Positions 48,626 to 57,412 are shown, counted from the first letter of the stretch. The stretch: DNA of 64,000 bases from Natrinema sp031626495 (GCF_031626495.1 NZ_JAMQOJ010000009.1:62001-126000); one strand, 5' to 3'. Made by a program: numbers and translations. The notes: generated by a model not told the origin, from the sequence alone.

Positions 48626-49135
48626 TCAGTCACACAGACAGACGCCGCCTTCCCGGATCTGGCTCACTGCGAACTGATGGACAGCGCCGGCGAGGTCAGT
48701 CATTGCTTCCGCCTGCTCTTCGGTTGGACGCCCCCCGCCGTAATAACTCTCTGTCCGGTTCTCGCTGTAGAGGTCCTTCATCGCCTCTGCAGTCTCCCGC
48801 TCAAACAGCCCGATCTGGTGGGCACGCTCGTAGCTGAACTGGTGGTCTTGAAAGTCCTGAAGCGTATCGTTCGTCATCGCGAGCGCGTACGCCTCGATCG
48901 ACCGTTCGATCGCGCCGAAACAGACCTCGATGACGGCCGTGTAGTACCCAACCTGTGACTGGAGAGTGCCAACGACCTCAAGGAGGCGGCACGCTTTCGT
49001 CAGCTGTGTCTTCCAGTCTTCGTCGGCACTAATCCCGTCCTCGAACGCTGTACGACCGCGTCCGACCATCTCGAAGGCATCCTGTGCACGGTCGAGTGCT
49101 GTGAGCACAGCGGTCGGGTCCGAGCCGTTACTCAT
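48626..49135 (-). CDS. HEPN-type toxin-like protein, partner of the MNT antitoxin
   Basis: A 169-residue helical protein. Genes overlapping a minimal nucleotidyltransferase are usually HEPN toxins (RNases). The segment NRTESYYGGGRPTEEQA is where the HEPN RX4-6H motif would be, but here Arg is followed by a Tyr pair and no His. Activity as an RNase is therefore uncertain. The ATG at 49135 overlaps the MNT stop by 8 bases. Confidence 0.65.
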   Translation of the reverse strand: MSNGSDPTAVLTALDRAQDAFEMVGRGRTAFEDGISADEDWKTQLTKACRLLEVVGTLQSQVGYYTAVIEVCFGAIERSIEAYALAMTNDTLQDFQDHQFSYERAHQIGLFERETAEAMKDLYSENRTESYYGGGRPTEEQAEAMTDLAGAVHQFAVSQIREGGVCLCD

Positions 49136-49835
49136 CAGTGGCTCCTTCCTCCAAGAGGAGGTTCTCGACGGTTTCGAAGTCATTCGTCTTGTAGACCGGA
49201 ATCCCTGAAACGACGATCTCTCGGATGTCTTCGGTGTACGCCGGGATCGCCTGGACGGCCTCGACATCGATATCGTAGGCGTATCGGTCACCATCGAACT
49301 CCGTATCTTCGAGGTCACGGGCAATGGCGTTCGCTTCTCGTTGGCTTTCGGCCCGCCCAGACCGGGTTAGCACCCAGAGATCGATATCGCTCCGTCGGTC
49401 AGCCTCGCCCCGAGCTACACTCCCATAGAGGATGATGCCGACGACGTCGTTGATGTTCTCACAGAGCTCCGTAACCGCAGCTTTGACGGGTTGATGATAC
49501 TCTGGTTGGGGGATCCGGAGGATCGGATCGTCTGGAATCGACAGGCGCTGTCTGTTGATCTGGACGAGTCGCTGGTTGCTTTCGGCCGATTCGATGACCA
49601 AGTCGTTCGCGCTGAGAACGTTTACTGCCCGTCGGACGGACTGGTGTGAGTGACCGATCTGTGTCGCGAGTTCTCGCAGTGAGAAGTCACTGAATCGGTG
49701 GTTTGTTAAAAAGAGAAGGACGTCGCTCGTCGCCTTATGTTTGAATAAAGTCGGATCTGAAGGGGGTATTGAAAGAGAAATAGCTGCCCCAGACGAATTC
49801 GTACTATCCGTCTCGCGGTCCATATGACGTATCAC
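49128..49835 (-). CDS. Winged-helix plus minimal nucleotidyltransferase (MNT antitoxin-like)
   Basis: A 235-residue protein. The N-terminal winged helix contains FSLRELATQIGHSHQSVRRA. The nucleotidyltransferase has the GSx10DxD motif in YGSVARGEADRRSDIDLWVL at residues ~140-160. MNT antitoxins block their HEPN partner by adding AMP or by binding. The DNA-binding domain suggests autoregulation. It overlaps the HEPN-like gene at its 3' end. ATG 49823 is an alternative start. Confidence 0.8.
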   Translation of the reverse strand: MIRHMDRETDSTNSSGAAISLSIPPSDPTLFKHKATSDVLLFLTNHRFSDFSLRELATQIGHSHQSVRRAVNVLSANDLVIESAESNQRLVQINRQRLSIPDDPILRIPQPEYHQPVKAAVTELCENINDVVGIILYGSVARGEADRRSDIDLWVLTRSGRAESQREANAIARDLEDTEFDGDRYAYDIDVEAVQAIPAYTEDIREIVVSGIPVYKTNDFETVENLLLEEGATDE

Positions 49836-49923
49836 GGACCACTACTATATAAACATTATACGTGAGTCGGGATCAGCCTAAATATTCATCTGCCAGCAAT
49901 GGACGTGCGGAGAACGAGGTCCG

Positions 49924-50505
49924 TCACCTCCGGGCCCCACCACGTTCGGTCGCTGGGGCTAGAAAGTCCCACTCTCGGATGGCAAAACCCACAATTTCGA
50001 TTCGCCGTTGGAGCTGTTCCCACTCGCGCGCGATCTCTCGGCGACGATCCTCTTCGGTGACGTCGAGTACCTGGTCAGCGATCGTCCCGCGAAGTTGGTT
50101 CGGTGACTCGACATCAAACTCGTCCTTCCATCCTCGGATCTGAGCGTTCATCTCGGTGAGCCGTTCGGTGAGGTCTTCGACGGTGTGGTCGCTGTCCCGA
50201 AGGCGTATGGCCTCCGTGAGTGCTTGACGACGATAATCGGGGAAGTATGTCGTGTGGCCCTCGGTGTCGTCACGGTGGAGGATGTCGTCGTCGACGAGAT
50301 GTTCGAGGACGCGCTTGGTCGGCCCGTGTGACCAGTCTGCTTCGGAGGCGATCCAGTTTGCTGTCCGCGGCTCTGAAACCTGTCGGGCGACCATCCGCAC
50401 CCGGTCTTCACCCGTGGGTTGGCGTTCCATCGGACCCTCGGAAATCGATTCACCTCCAGTCATACAACCCCGTTCGTGCTGTGTCATAAAATAGGTCACA
50501 GGCAT
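49924..50505 (-). CDS. Winged-helix protein (haloarchaeal DUF7342-like)
   Basis: A 193-residue protein if the first ATG is used. A winged helix covers residues ~35-100 (TANWIASEADWSHGPTKRVL, then DDDILHRDDTEGHTTYFPDY), followed by coiled-coil-like helices to the end. Such proteins are frequent next to nucleotidyltransferase and mobile genes of haloarchaea. ATG 50463 (TGGESIS) is also possible. The role is unknown. Confidence 0.6.
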   Translation of the reverse strand: MPVTYFMTQHERGCMTGGESISEGPMERQPTGEDRVRMVARQVSEPRTANWIASEADWSHGPTKRVLEHLVDDDILHRDDTEGHTTYFPDYRRQALTEAIRLRDSDHTVEDLTERLTEMNAQIRGWKDEFDVESPNQLRGTIADQVLDVTEEDRRREIAREWEQLQRRIEIVGFAIREWDFLAPATERGGARR

Positions 50506-51006
50506 TTAGTCTATCACGAGGACTGCCCTCGCTATCTCCGCGGACTTGGCTGAGGCGACCCAGAGAAATCTCGAAACCCGTTCTTGGCGGGTCTACCCCG
50601 GGGGAAGCGTCTTTCTGAGCCGATTGCAGCATCCGTGCTTCACCGACGGCGTCGGGGTACTTCAAAGTGGTCGTGATTACCGGCGTAATCAGGACCACCG
50701 GTGACAGAAGTCTCATAACCATTTTTCCTATGATAGAAGGGTTCTATCCCCCGAAATTCGGGTTTGTCCAACGGTATGAATCATATGCCGCTATACCAAA
50801 GCCGCGACCGCCGTTCGGACACAGTTTCGGAGGATAGCCCAGTTTCAGATCGAATTAACATCACTTCGTGGTTCTTCTCACCGACCAGTCCTGATTTGGA
50901 TCCTTACCGATCGCATCTACTGGGCGGACGTGCGAAATTGCGTAGATTCTGCCGCTCCTGATTAGGGTTGTCACTCCCAAACGGCGGACTCAGGGGGATC
51001 AGCCGG
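50506..51006. other. Intergenic region before the insertion sequence
   Basis: About 500 bases with no convincing coding frame. It probably contains the left end of the insertion sequence whose transposase ends at 51007, but I could not identify matching inverted ends. Confidence 0.4.
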
Positions 51007-52593
51007 TTAGTCGTGTGGAATCAACGACGAGGCAACGAGCTCAACACACTCACCCGCAGTAATCACAGGTGCGTAGTCCATCTCACCTCCCACACTCGCT
51101 TTCAGCAGGAAGTCGGTGAGCCGCCAGATATTGTACAAGAGGACCGCGAAAACGAAGTAGAACAAACGAATGCGGTAGTCTTTCGAGGAGGTCTTCGCGA
51201 GAAAATCACCTTTGATCGATTTGTACTCACTCTCGATCTGCCACCGGCGGCTGTAGCGCTGACAGAATGTCTCGGCTTCCTCAGGACCGACTCGTAGATT
51301 CGTCGCGAAGACGGCCGTTCCCTCCCCACTCGTCGACGGCACGTACAGGAGCCGCATTGGATGCGATCCAGATTCTACATGGATAGAAGCCGACTCAACA
51401 GCCACCTCTTGGTCGTCTCCCTCCATTTGTTCGAGCACATCCCGTTCGGAGCTTGAGACTCGCTTCGGAATGAGGTAGTTCACATCGAGGTTTGAGAGTG
51501 TCTGGAACACTTGTATCGAGTCAAACTCTCGATCACACAGCACCGTCTCGATCGGAACTTGTTCTTTCGCTCGTCGAACGAGCCGTCGCACAGTACGATG
51601 GATCTGATTCGACGGGTTCTCATCCCACTCGGAACTCTCACGGACCGGCTCAACCGCCAGAACGAGCGGGATGTTCTGCCCGATGATCGAGAGGGTTGCG
51701 AATTTGAATGCTCGACCGTCTCTGTCCTTGGTCCCGCTGACCATCGGCATTCCTTCGACCTCTCCGTAGTAGGGAATAGTCGTGATATCGATTGCCGCGG
51801 TGACCGGCCTTCGAAAGGATGCTTCTGAGGCGATCACGGAGAGCAAGCGATCCGTTGTCTCGTTGAATCCGTTCACGAGTTCTTCGGGATCGAACTGCTT
51901 GACGGCGCGGAGGTGGGTATCACCATGGGGGCTGTACTCTTCGCCATGGCGATATTGGAAGCGAGTCGCTCCCTGCGCAGTTCCACAGTGGACCATCCCC
52001 ATGAACGTCTGTAGCTCAAAGAATTGTGTGTCCTCGTACGAGGCGTTCGACGCCCGACCAGAGTCGAAGTGACCGAAGGCGTGATCACGCGCGAGGCGCG
52101 TTGTCTGGATGATCTCCTCCTGTGAGAAGGATTTGTCTTCTACTGGATCTGCGGCTTCTTGCTCATCGTCGACGATCTCTGCCTTAGGCCGCACCTCCGG
52201 CGCTGAGATGTCGCGATCGTGGACTTCCTTGATGACGTAGTGGGCGGCTGTGGTGACGAACTCCCGGGTCGCCTCGTCGAACCGGTTACGCCAGGTCCGC
52301 GAGAGCACCGATTCGTCGGGGATTTTCTCCAAGTCGAAGACAACTGCGAGTTCGGGATACTGGGCGAGCGAACGGTAGCTTTCGCCAGTGAGTTCGCGGT
52401 AGAGTAACAAGCGTACCATCCCCTCGAACGAGTGCGGTGCTGGATGCCACTCTGGGTAGCCGTCATTGAGCGAATCGAACGGCCCCTCCAGAGTTCGAAG
52501 AGCCGTGCAGAGGGACTGATCGGCTTTGAGTGCCTCTGTGAGTGTCAACCCGACAAGGTAGGCGTCGGTCAATCGGTGCTCCTGAGAAGTCAT
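51007..52593 (-). CDS. DDE transposase (IS4-superfamily-like)
   Basis: A 528-residue transposase. The catalytic residues are likely Asp in TAAIDITTIPYYG, Asp in VLCDREFDSIQVF and Glu in RRWQIESEYKSIKGDFLAK. The latter contains the (Y/R)-x-x-E-x-x-K pattern of IS4-like enzymes. The N-terminal ~150 residues are a typical helical DNA-binding part (TGESYRSLAQYPEL). The gene appears intact. The element's inverted repeats are not resolved, and its right side abuts a broken metal ATPase. Confidence 0.85.
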   Translation of the reverse strand: MTSQEHRLTDAYLVGLTLTEALKADQSLCTALRTLEGPFDSLNDGYPEWHPAPHSFEGMVRLLLYRELTGESYRSLAQYPELAVVFDLEKIPDESVLSRTWRNRFDEATREFVTTAAHYVIKEVHDRDISAPEVRPKAEIVDDEQEAADPVEDKSFSQEEIIQTTRLARDHAFGHFDSGRASNASYEDTQFFELQTFMGMVHCGTAQGATRFQYRHGEEYSPHGDTHLRAVKQFDPEELVNGFNETTDRLLSVIASEASFRRPVTAAIDITTIPYYGEVEGMPMVSGTKDRDGRAFKFATLSIIGQNIPLVLAVEPVRESSEWDENPSNQIHRTVRRLVRRAKEQVPIETVLCDREFDSIQVFQTLSNLDVNYLIPKRVSSSERDVLEQMEGDDQEVAVESASIHVESGSHPMRLLYVPSTSGEGTAVFATNLRVGPEEAETFCQRYSRRWQIESEYKSIKGDFLAKTSSKDYRIRLFYFVFAVLLYNIWRLTDFLLKASVGGEMDYAPVITAGECVELVASSLIPHD

Positions 52594-52689
52594 GTGAGCT
52601 ATCCCATCAGCCAGTCACACAAGCGGCGCGATCCCATCCTCTTTGCGCAGGAACCGCTGCTGTTGAATCGGTCAGCACAAACAAGTACT

Positions 52690-53083
52690 CTGTAAGTCTC
52701 CTGGTCCTGGAGTTCCTGGACTTTCTCGTCCTTGTCTTCGGGGAGGACCTCCGCGAACACCGTGTCGATGCCCAGTTCGTCGGCGACAGCATTGGCGACG
52801 TCCTGGGAGTCGCCGGTCAGCATCGCCACCTCGATGCCCAGATCGTGGAGTGCGTCGACGACGCGGAAACTCTCCTCGCGGATCACGTCGGCCATCGCGA
52901 AAGCAGCGATCAGCTCGCCGTCACGAACGAGATACACCACAGTCTGGGCGTTCTGGCCAGCCTCTTCAGCGAAGCGCTGGAGATGGTCGGGGATCTCGCT
53001 ATCGAGCTGGGTCAACAGGTTCGGCCCGCCGACGTACACCTCGTTTCCGTCGACGGGCCGCTTCTCGAATGAACGCCCCGAAT
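52690..53083 (-). pseudogene. Internal fragment of a heavy-metal P-type ATPase
   Basis: The minus strand reads a partial P/N-domain: GNEVYVGGPNLLTQLDSEIP, then LVRDGELIAAFAMADVIREE, then EVAMLTGDSQDVANAVADEL and EVLPEDKDEKVQELQDQ. It has the TGDS motif and surrounding helices but lacks the phosphorylation site and the GDGVND region. One end stops at insertion-sequence-like DNA near 52690. The other abuts the DUF7521-like gene. It is dead. Confidence 0.75.
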
Positions 53084-53085
53084 CT

Positions 53086-53361
53086 TCAGGGGTTCGGGGC
53101 ATACAGGGCGTAGAGGATCGATAGCATCCCGGCGGCGGTGACGAGTGCTGCGACGAATCCTGCTTCGAAGATCGACACTTGGAGGAGTTCGAAGAGAACA
53201 CCTTCGAGAAGGCCGCCCAGCCCGACCAGCGCGAAGCCGGCGGCGACGTACAGAAGCAACTGCGTGCGATGGCGCTGGTATCCGCGATAGGCCTGATAGG
53301 CGATGACGAGGGCCAATACGGTCGTGAACAGCTTGCCGATGACGAATAACGTGTGTTCCAT
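53086..53361 (-). CDS. Small membrane protein (DUF7521-like), copy 2
   Basis: A 91-residue protein with three membrane helices: LVIAYQAYRGYQRHRTQLLL, then GLGGLLEGVLFELLQVSIFE, then VTAAGMLSILYALYAPNP. It is a paralogue of 30085-30372 and follows its own regulator by 3 bases, repeating the same gene pair. Its last codons overlap the edge of the broken ATPase, showing that a rearrangement passed here. A 25-residue remnant of another copy lies at 55621-55695. Confidence 0.7.
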   Translation of the reverse strand: MEHTLFVIGKLFTTVLALVIAYQAYRGYQRHRTQLLLYVAAGFALVGLGGLLEGVLFELLQVSIFEAGFVAALVTAAGMLSILYALYAPNP

Positions 53362-53364
53362 GAG

Positions 53365-53715
53365 TCAGTCTCCCCGCATTTCCTCGAAGATTGACGTAAT
53401 CCGGTCGGCGGGGTCCGGCCGGACGTCGATCTGCACGTCGAAGCCCTCCGCCTGCAGGAGGACTTCGACACGCTCGAGTCGCGCTTCGTACTCGCTGTAG
53501 TGCCGTCCGCCGGGGTCGACATGCGTGTACTCCTCGAGGAGGCCCTGTTCAACGAGGCGGGTGACACGCCGCGAGACGGTCGGGCGTGACATGTCGCATT
53601 CCTCGCTGAGTTCCTTCGCGGAGAGTCGGTCGGTCTTCGTCGCCACGAGGATGTCGCGGGCGTACTCGTCGTCGAGTGTCGCGAAGACCTCCGACGGGTC
53701 GGCCTCCTCAGTCAC
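53365..53715 (-). CDS. ArsR/MarR-like winged-helix regulator, copy 2
   Basis: A 116-residue protein starting with GTG. It is a paralogue of 29732-30082 over its whole length: YARDILVATKTDRLSAKELS, then EECDMSRPTVSRRVTRLVEQ, then THVDPGGRHYSEYEARLERV. The TATA box TATATTA (53740-53749, read on the minus strand) lies ~27 bases before the GTG, and a degenerate operator sits upstream of it. The conserved wing residues suggest the same or a similar DNA target as copy 1. Confidence 0.72.
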   Translation of the reverse strand: MTEEADPSEVFATLDDEYARDILVATKTDRLSAKELSEECDMSRPTVSRRVTRLVEQGLLEEYTHVDPGGRHYSEYEARLERVEVLLQAEGFDVQIDVRPDPADRITSIFEEMRGD

Positions 53716-53755
53716 ACTCCTCTAATCTCCACAGGAGGGTAATATAGCCCCCCGG

Positions 53756-53770
53756 TTTTCTGACTCAGCA
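53756..53770. promoter_or_regulatory. Degenerate operator upstream of regulator copy 2
   Basis: Read on the minus strand: TGCTGAGTCAGAAAA. It matches the palindrome at 29673 in TGCTG-x-GTCAG and is placed 6 bases upstream of the regulator's TATA box, as there (8 bases). The plus-strand gene DoxX starts at 53830, so the site lies between two divergent genes. Confidence 0.5.
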
Positions 53771-53829
53771 CGCCAGCTCGCTATTATATCGTCTCTACCC
53801 GCCTACTGATAGTTGAAGGTGCAATAATT

Positions 53830-54390
53830 ATGTCCCCACTCGACTCCGGCATGAACCAGCTCGAGAGCAAAGTCGGCGGCCTGACCGTCGGCGGGAAAGT
53901 CCACAGCCTCAGCGCGTGGTTCGTGCTCGCGCTCCGTCTCATGATGGGCTACGCGTTCGCGTACTCCGGGTTCACCAAGATCACCGGCGAGTTCGCGGCC
54001 GGCGGCTACCTGTCGAACGTTGCCGCGACGAACGGCAACCCGCTTGCGGGCCTGTTCGCGTGGATGGGGTCGACGCCGTGGTTCGTCGAGTTCGCCAACG
54101 TCGCCGTCCCGTGGGGCGAGTTGTTAATCGGTCTTGGGCTGCTCGTTGGTGCGTTCGTCCGCCTCGCGGCGTTCTTCGGCGCGCTCATGATGCTCATGTT
54201 CTACTTCGGGAACTGGGACATGGGTCACGGGTTCATCAACGGGGACTTCGCATACATGCTCGTGTTCCTCGCGGTCGCCGCGTTCGCCGCGGGCCGCATC
54301 CTGGGCCTCGACCAGTACATCGAGAACTACGACGTCGGCGGCGAGACGCTCGTCGAGCGCTACCCCGCCCTCGAATACATCCTCGGCTAA
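53830..54390 (+). CDS. DoxX-family membrane protein, copy 3
   Basis: A 186-residue protein with four helices and the family stretches RLMMGYAFAYSGFTKITGEF, NVAVPWGELLIGLGLLVGAF and FYFGNWDMGHGFINGDFAYM. It is clearly related to the two copies at 17210 and 23940, but diverged. It is oriented away from the paralogous regulator, and a SHOCT gene follows after 28 bases. It is probably part of the same regulon. Confidence 0.85.
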   Translation: MSPLDSGMNQLESKVGGLTVGGKVHSLSAWFVLALRLMMGYAFAYSGFTKITGEFAAGGYLSNVAATNGNPLAGLFAWMGSTPWFVEFANVAVPWGELLIGLGLLVGAFVRLAAFFGALMMLMFYFGNWDMGHGFINGDFAYMLVFLAVAAFAAGRILGLDQYIENYDVGGETLVERYPALEYILG

Positions 54391-54418
54391 CCACGCCGAG
54401 ACCTTTGGGAGTACAATA

Positions 54419-54814
54419 ATGCAAAATCCAATTCAAGCACGCGGAATTCGTTCTCTGGGACTCATCGTCGTCGGAGCGCTGGCTCTGGCCGTCGTCGCCG
54501 GAATGGCGCTAACACACGCGACTGTCCCAGATGCAATGATGTGGGGCTGGCACGACGGCATGTGGAACGACGGCCACATGGCCGGATGGGGTAGCTGGGG
54601 CTGGGGGATGATGCTGTTCGGTCTCCTGTGGATGGCACTCCTCGTCGCCGTCCCCCTCGGTTTCATCTACTGGCTGGGGACGCGGTCGCAATCGAACGGC
54701 CCCGCCGAGGATAGCGCACTCGCCGTCCTCCAAGAGCGGTACGCCCGTGGCGAGATCGGCGACGAGGAGTTCGACCGCCGTCGCGCCCGTCTCAGACCAG
54801 ATGATGGACGGTAG
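54419..54814 (+). CDS. SHOCT-tailed membrane protein, copy 4
   Basis: A 131-residue protein with a membrane helix, a Met/His/Trp-rich loop (AMMWGWHDGMWNDGHMAGWG), another helix and a C-terminal SHOCT (LQERYARGEIGDEEFDRRRA). The loop would face outside and is well suited to bind Cu(I). It follows the third DoxX gene on the same strand. Confidence 0.8.
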   Translation: MQNPIQARGIRSLGLIVVGALALAVVAGMALTHATVPDAMMWGWHDGMWNDGHMAGWGSWGWGMMLFGLLWMALLVAVPLGFIYWLGTRSQSNGPAEDSALAVLQERYARGEIGDEEFDRRRARLRPDDGR

Positions 54815-54828
54815 CGGCCGGTCGTTCC

Positions 54829-55278
54829 CTACTCGATGACTTCGGTTTTCACGACGGTTGCCGGACGAGTCGTCAATCGGAGAACACGGTTGGTGACACT
54901 TCCGAGTAACGCCCGATATTCGTCCGGCCGGCGTTTGGTACCGAGCACGAGGAGATCGGCGTCACAGTCGTCTGCGTGATTCACGATGGTCTCAGCGGGG
55001 CGGCCATGTTGCATCGTCGTCTCGACATCGACATCGGTCTCTGCGGCTCGACGTCGGAGTTCCGAAAGCGTCTCCTCGCCGTGTTCTTCGAGCCCGTGTT
55101 CGGGACCTTCGGCCTCGTCGACGTACTCGTCCCCGCTGTAGGCAGTCACGACATCCTCGTCAACGACGTAGAGCACGTGAAGGACCGCGTTGTGAGCGGC
55201 TGCGAGCTCGATCGCGTGCGTTTCAGCATCTTCAGACGCGACAGTTCCATCGGTCGACAGGAGAATTCGGTCGTACAT
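54829..55278 (-). CDS. Universal stress protein (single UspA domain)
   Basis: A 149-residue protein. It begins MYDRILLSTDGTVASEDAET and ends with the ATP-binding LVLGTKRRPDEYRALLGSVT, followed by ATVVKTEV. Like others of this family it probably binds a nucleotide. It converges with the SHOCT gene. Confidence 0.85.
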   Translation of the reverse strand: MYDRILLSTDGTVASEDAETHAIELAAAHNAVLHVLYVVDEDVVTAYSGDEYVDEAEGPEHGLEEHGEETLSELRRRAAETDVDVETTMQHGRPAETIVNHADDCDADLLVLGTKRRPDEYRALLGSVTNRVLRLTTRPATVVKTEVIE

Positions 55279-55431
55279 TCAGTCGGAATTCGAAGGCGGT
55301 ATCATAAATTGACTTCCAATTCTCTCCGCTCAAGAGTCACGGTAGCGGGTTCAGTATGGCCGCGTCAGCGGATGTGTCCAAGCACGACGGACGGACTCAC
55401 TCGATACTGTGAACCATCAACGAGCTGTCCG

Positions 55432-55620
55432 TCAGTGGTCGTGCCCCTCCATCACCATCGGATGCCCGGTGGCGTTTTCGTCCGAGTTCTCCCCGAAGGT
55501 CTCCTTGCAGGTCTGCGAGCAGAAGTAGTACGTCTCGCCGTCGTGCGTCGCCGATGGCTTGCTGTCGTCAGTCCGCATGCCACAGACGGGGTCGCGGTAC
55601 GGACCGGGCGCGCCGAGGCC
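55432..55620 (-). pseudogene. C-terminal YHS remnant of a permease paralogue
   Basis: The minus strand reads GLGAPGPYRDPVCGMRTDDS, then ETYYFCSQTCKETFGEN, ending HDH and a stop. This matches the last ~60 residues of the permease at 32760-34163 (GLGAPGQYRDPVCGMRTDDS). The homology starts exactly at 55620, with no start codon and no upstream part, so it is a cut-off end. It abuts another remnant (55621-55695). Confidence 0.8.
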
Positions 55621-55695
55621 TGTCTCGTGGCTGCACTAGTCGCGGCAGCGGGGATGCTTTCCATCCTGTATGCGCTCTATGCGCCGAATCCCTGA
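55621..55695 (+). pseudogene. C-terminal remnant of a DUF7521-like gene
   Basis: The plus strand reads LVAALVAAAGMLSILYALYAPNP then a stop. It is almost the same as the end of the protein at 53086-53361 (VTAAGMLSILYALYAPNP) but with different codons. Homology ends at 55621, where the permease remnant begins. Both ends meet head to head, so a rearrangement joined two genes here. Confidence 0.75.
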
Positions 55696-55722
55696 ATATC
55701 CCACTCGGCAAAGTGTTTTAGT

Positions 55723-56655
55723 ATGTCTTCATCTGACTTCCCTCTGGGATACGTCAAGTTCGACGATGTTCGAGAGTTGCTCCCAGAATCGACACCCATT
55801 CAGGTGTCAGAATCAGTCACACTGGAGACACTGCATCTTCCTGGTCCAGACCCAGCAATCGTATTTGTCCACGGTGGTCTCGGGTCACTTTGGAACCCGT
55901 ACCCACAGCTTGACGCTTTTAAAGGGAGTCACAAACTAGTCACGTACGCGCTCGCCGGTAACGGACAATCGACCACACGCCAAGAGCAGACCCTTTCGGG
56001 ACATGTTTCCGATCTCGCGAATCTCCTCGATGAACTCGACATCGAGTGCCCTATCGTCCACGGCCACAGTTATGGTACCTCCCTCGCAATCGAGTACGCG
56101 AAGCGCAACCCGACGGCTGGGCTCGTTTTACATGCTGGGGGTGACCACGACCTAACACCCATGTGGGAGAAACCGCTCTTACGACTGTTTCTCGCACTCC
56201 AACTCTACAAAATCTCCGCGAACGACGCGCTCATACGGCAGTTAGCATACAGCGTCGGCTTCCATGAAGGGACGTCACGGGCCGTTGTCGAAGACTTCCT
56301 GCAATCAAACCCACTTCCCCACCGTCGCTCAGCGTGGACGACTGTCACCGAGGCCTTCTGGGGGTACGACGGTCGCCCCGATATCGAGCGAGTCGACGCC
56401 CCAACGCTCGTCATCCACGGACCAGCCGACGGCATCGTTCCCATCGAGGTGGCACGCGGAACCGCGAGGCGGATTCCCGAGAGCGTATTCTGCAGGCTAC
56501 AGCGTACCGGTCACGTCGCGATGATAGAGCGCCCGAATGCGTATAACAGTCTGCTTGAAGCGCTTGTCAAGACGGTTCGAGAGGACCGGGATCTGGAAAC
56601 GACGATTCGAGAATCGGTCGACGAAAACGATGGCGAAGTATCCGACGTTCGCTAA
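55723..56655 (+). CDS. Alpha/beta-hydrolase
   Basis: A 310-residue cytosolic protein. The oxyanion region is FVHGGLGSLW, the nucleophile elbow VHGHSYGTSLAIEYAKRN (Ser in GHSYG), the acid residue in VIHGPADGIVPIE and the His in RTGHVAMIERP. It could act as an esterase, lactonase or peptidase. The substrate is unknown. It lies between rearrangement points and has ordinary codon use. Confidence 0.85.
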   Translation: MSSSDFPLGYVKFDDVRELLPESTPIQVSESVTLETLHLPGPDPAIVFVHGGLGSLWNPYPQLDAFKGSHKLVTYALAGNGQSTTRQEQTLSGHVSDLANLLDELDIECPIVHGHSYGTSLAIEYAKRNPTAGLVLHAGGDHDLTPMWEKPLLRLFLALQLYKISANDALIRQLAYSVGFHEGTSRAVVEDFLQSNPLPHRRSAWTTVTEAFWGYDGRPDIERVDAPTLVIHGPADGIVPIEVARGTARRIPESVFCRLQRTGHVAMIERPNAYNSLLEALVKTVREDRDLETTIRESVDENDGEVSDVR

Positions 56656-56659
56656 GGAA

Positions 56660-56980
56660 TTACTGCCATTCTGCAGCTTTAAGTGCCCGTTCGAGATCGA
56701 ACTGAAGGTCGGTAACATCCTCGAGACCGACGCTCAGCGATTCCGGGCCGGCGACCGTCAGGTCGAACTCACCGACGGCGCGGCCGTAGTGCAAGCGCGG
56801 TATCATTACGCCACTCGCATCACAGAGGTGGGGTCGTGGCTCGTCGACGAATCGCTTTGGGTGTTCCCCGAAGAAATCGCGGCAGTCGATCGAACAGAAG
56901 TAGTACGTCGTCCCCTCGAACTCGGCAGTGAGTTCGTCAGACTCGATCGGTTCCATCCCACAAACAGGATCAACTGACAT
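56660..56980 (-). CDS. YHS-domain protein, truncated relative of the YHS-MaoC fusion
   Basis: A 106-residue protein. The N-terminal YHS domain has MSVDPVCGMEPIES and YYFCSIDCRDFF. It continues as RPHLCDASGVMIPRLHYGRA, which matches the linker of 46568-47206 (PHLIETSGAIIPRLPYGRA). It then ends with unrelated SLSVGLEDVTDLQFD and no hotdog domain. The enzyme part was either lost or never present. It may serve as a stand-alone metal-binding protein. Confidence 0.75.
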   Translation of the reverse strand: MSVDPVCGMEPIESDELTAEFEGTTYYFCSIDCRDFFGEHPKRFVDEPRPHLCDASGVMIPRLHYGRAVGEFDLTVAGPESLSVGLEDVTDLQFDLERALKAAEWQ

Positions 56981-57044
56981 ACCGGCAGTACGCCTCGCCC
57001 TTTCATAAACGTCGGTCGGTCAATTGCTACTACGCGTCGGCTCA

Positions 57045-57188
57045 CTATTCGGTGTATACCGCAGGTTGCTTCTCGAAGCGCTGTCGACATTCTTCGCTAC
57101 AGAGATAGTACGTCACCTCGTCGTGCCGGACTGAAGCTACCGCTTCGTCAGCCCTGAGTTGCATACCACAGACGGGATCCCTGGGCAT
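57045..57188 (-). CDS. Minimal YHS-domain protein (47 aa)
   Basis: A short frame from ATG 57188 to the stop at 57045: MPRDPVCGMQLRADEAVASV, then TYYLCSEECRQRFEKQP. It is a complete YHS treble clef and nothing else. It lies next to the ISH3-type end (57237). It probably binds Cu(I) or Fe. It is too short for many gene callers. Confidence 0.7.
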   Translation of the reverse strand: MPRDPVCGMQLRADEAVASVRHDEVTYYLCSEECRQRFEKQPAVYTE

Positions 57189-57412
57189 TCTGTACGTATG
57201 TCCGTCTCCAAGCCGATTGGGTATTTCGAAGTGAGACTCAGTACCTCACAAAGCATCGCCAGTTAGCCTGACCTGAGCCACCTATTCTGTTGTGATGAGT
57301 CATCGATACCTGTCGAGCAGCGCTGATCGGGGACGGAGCTGTCGCTGTCGGCGGCGGTCTGCCGCCGACGCGACAGCGTTGCCACTTGCGAAGACGCTTG
57401 CTCGGTCAGTGA

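Noticed and set aside
50506..52700. Inverted ends of the IS4-like element
   Set aside because: I compared both flanks and found only weak, scattered matches, so no boundary is claimed.
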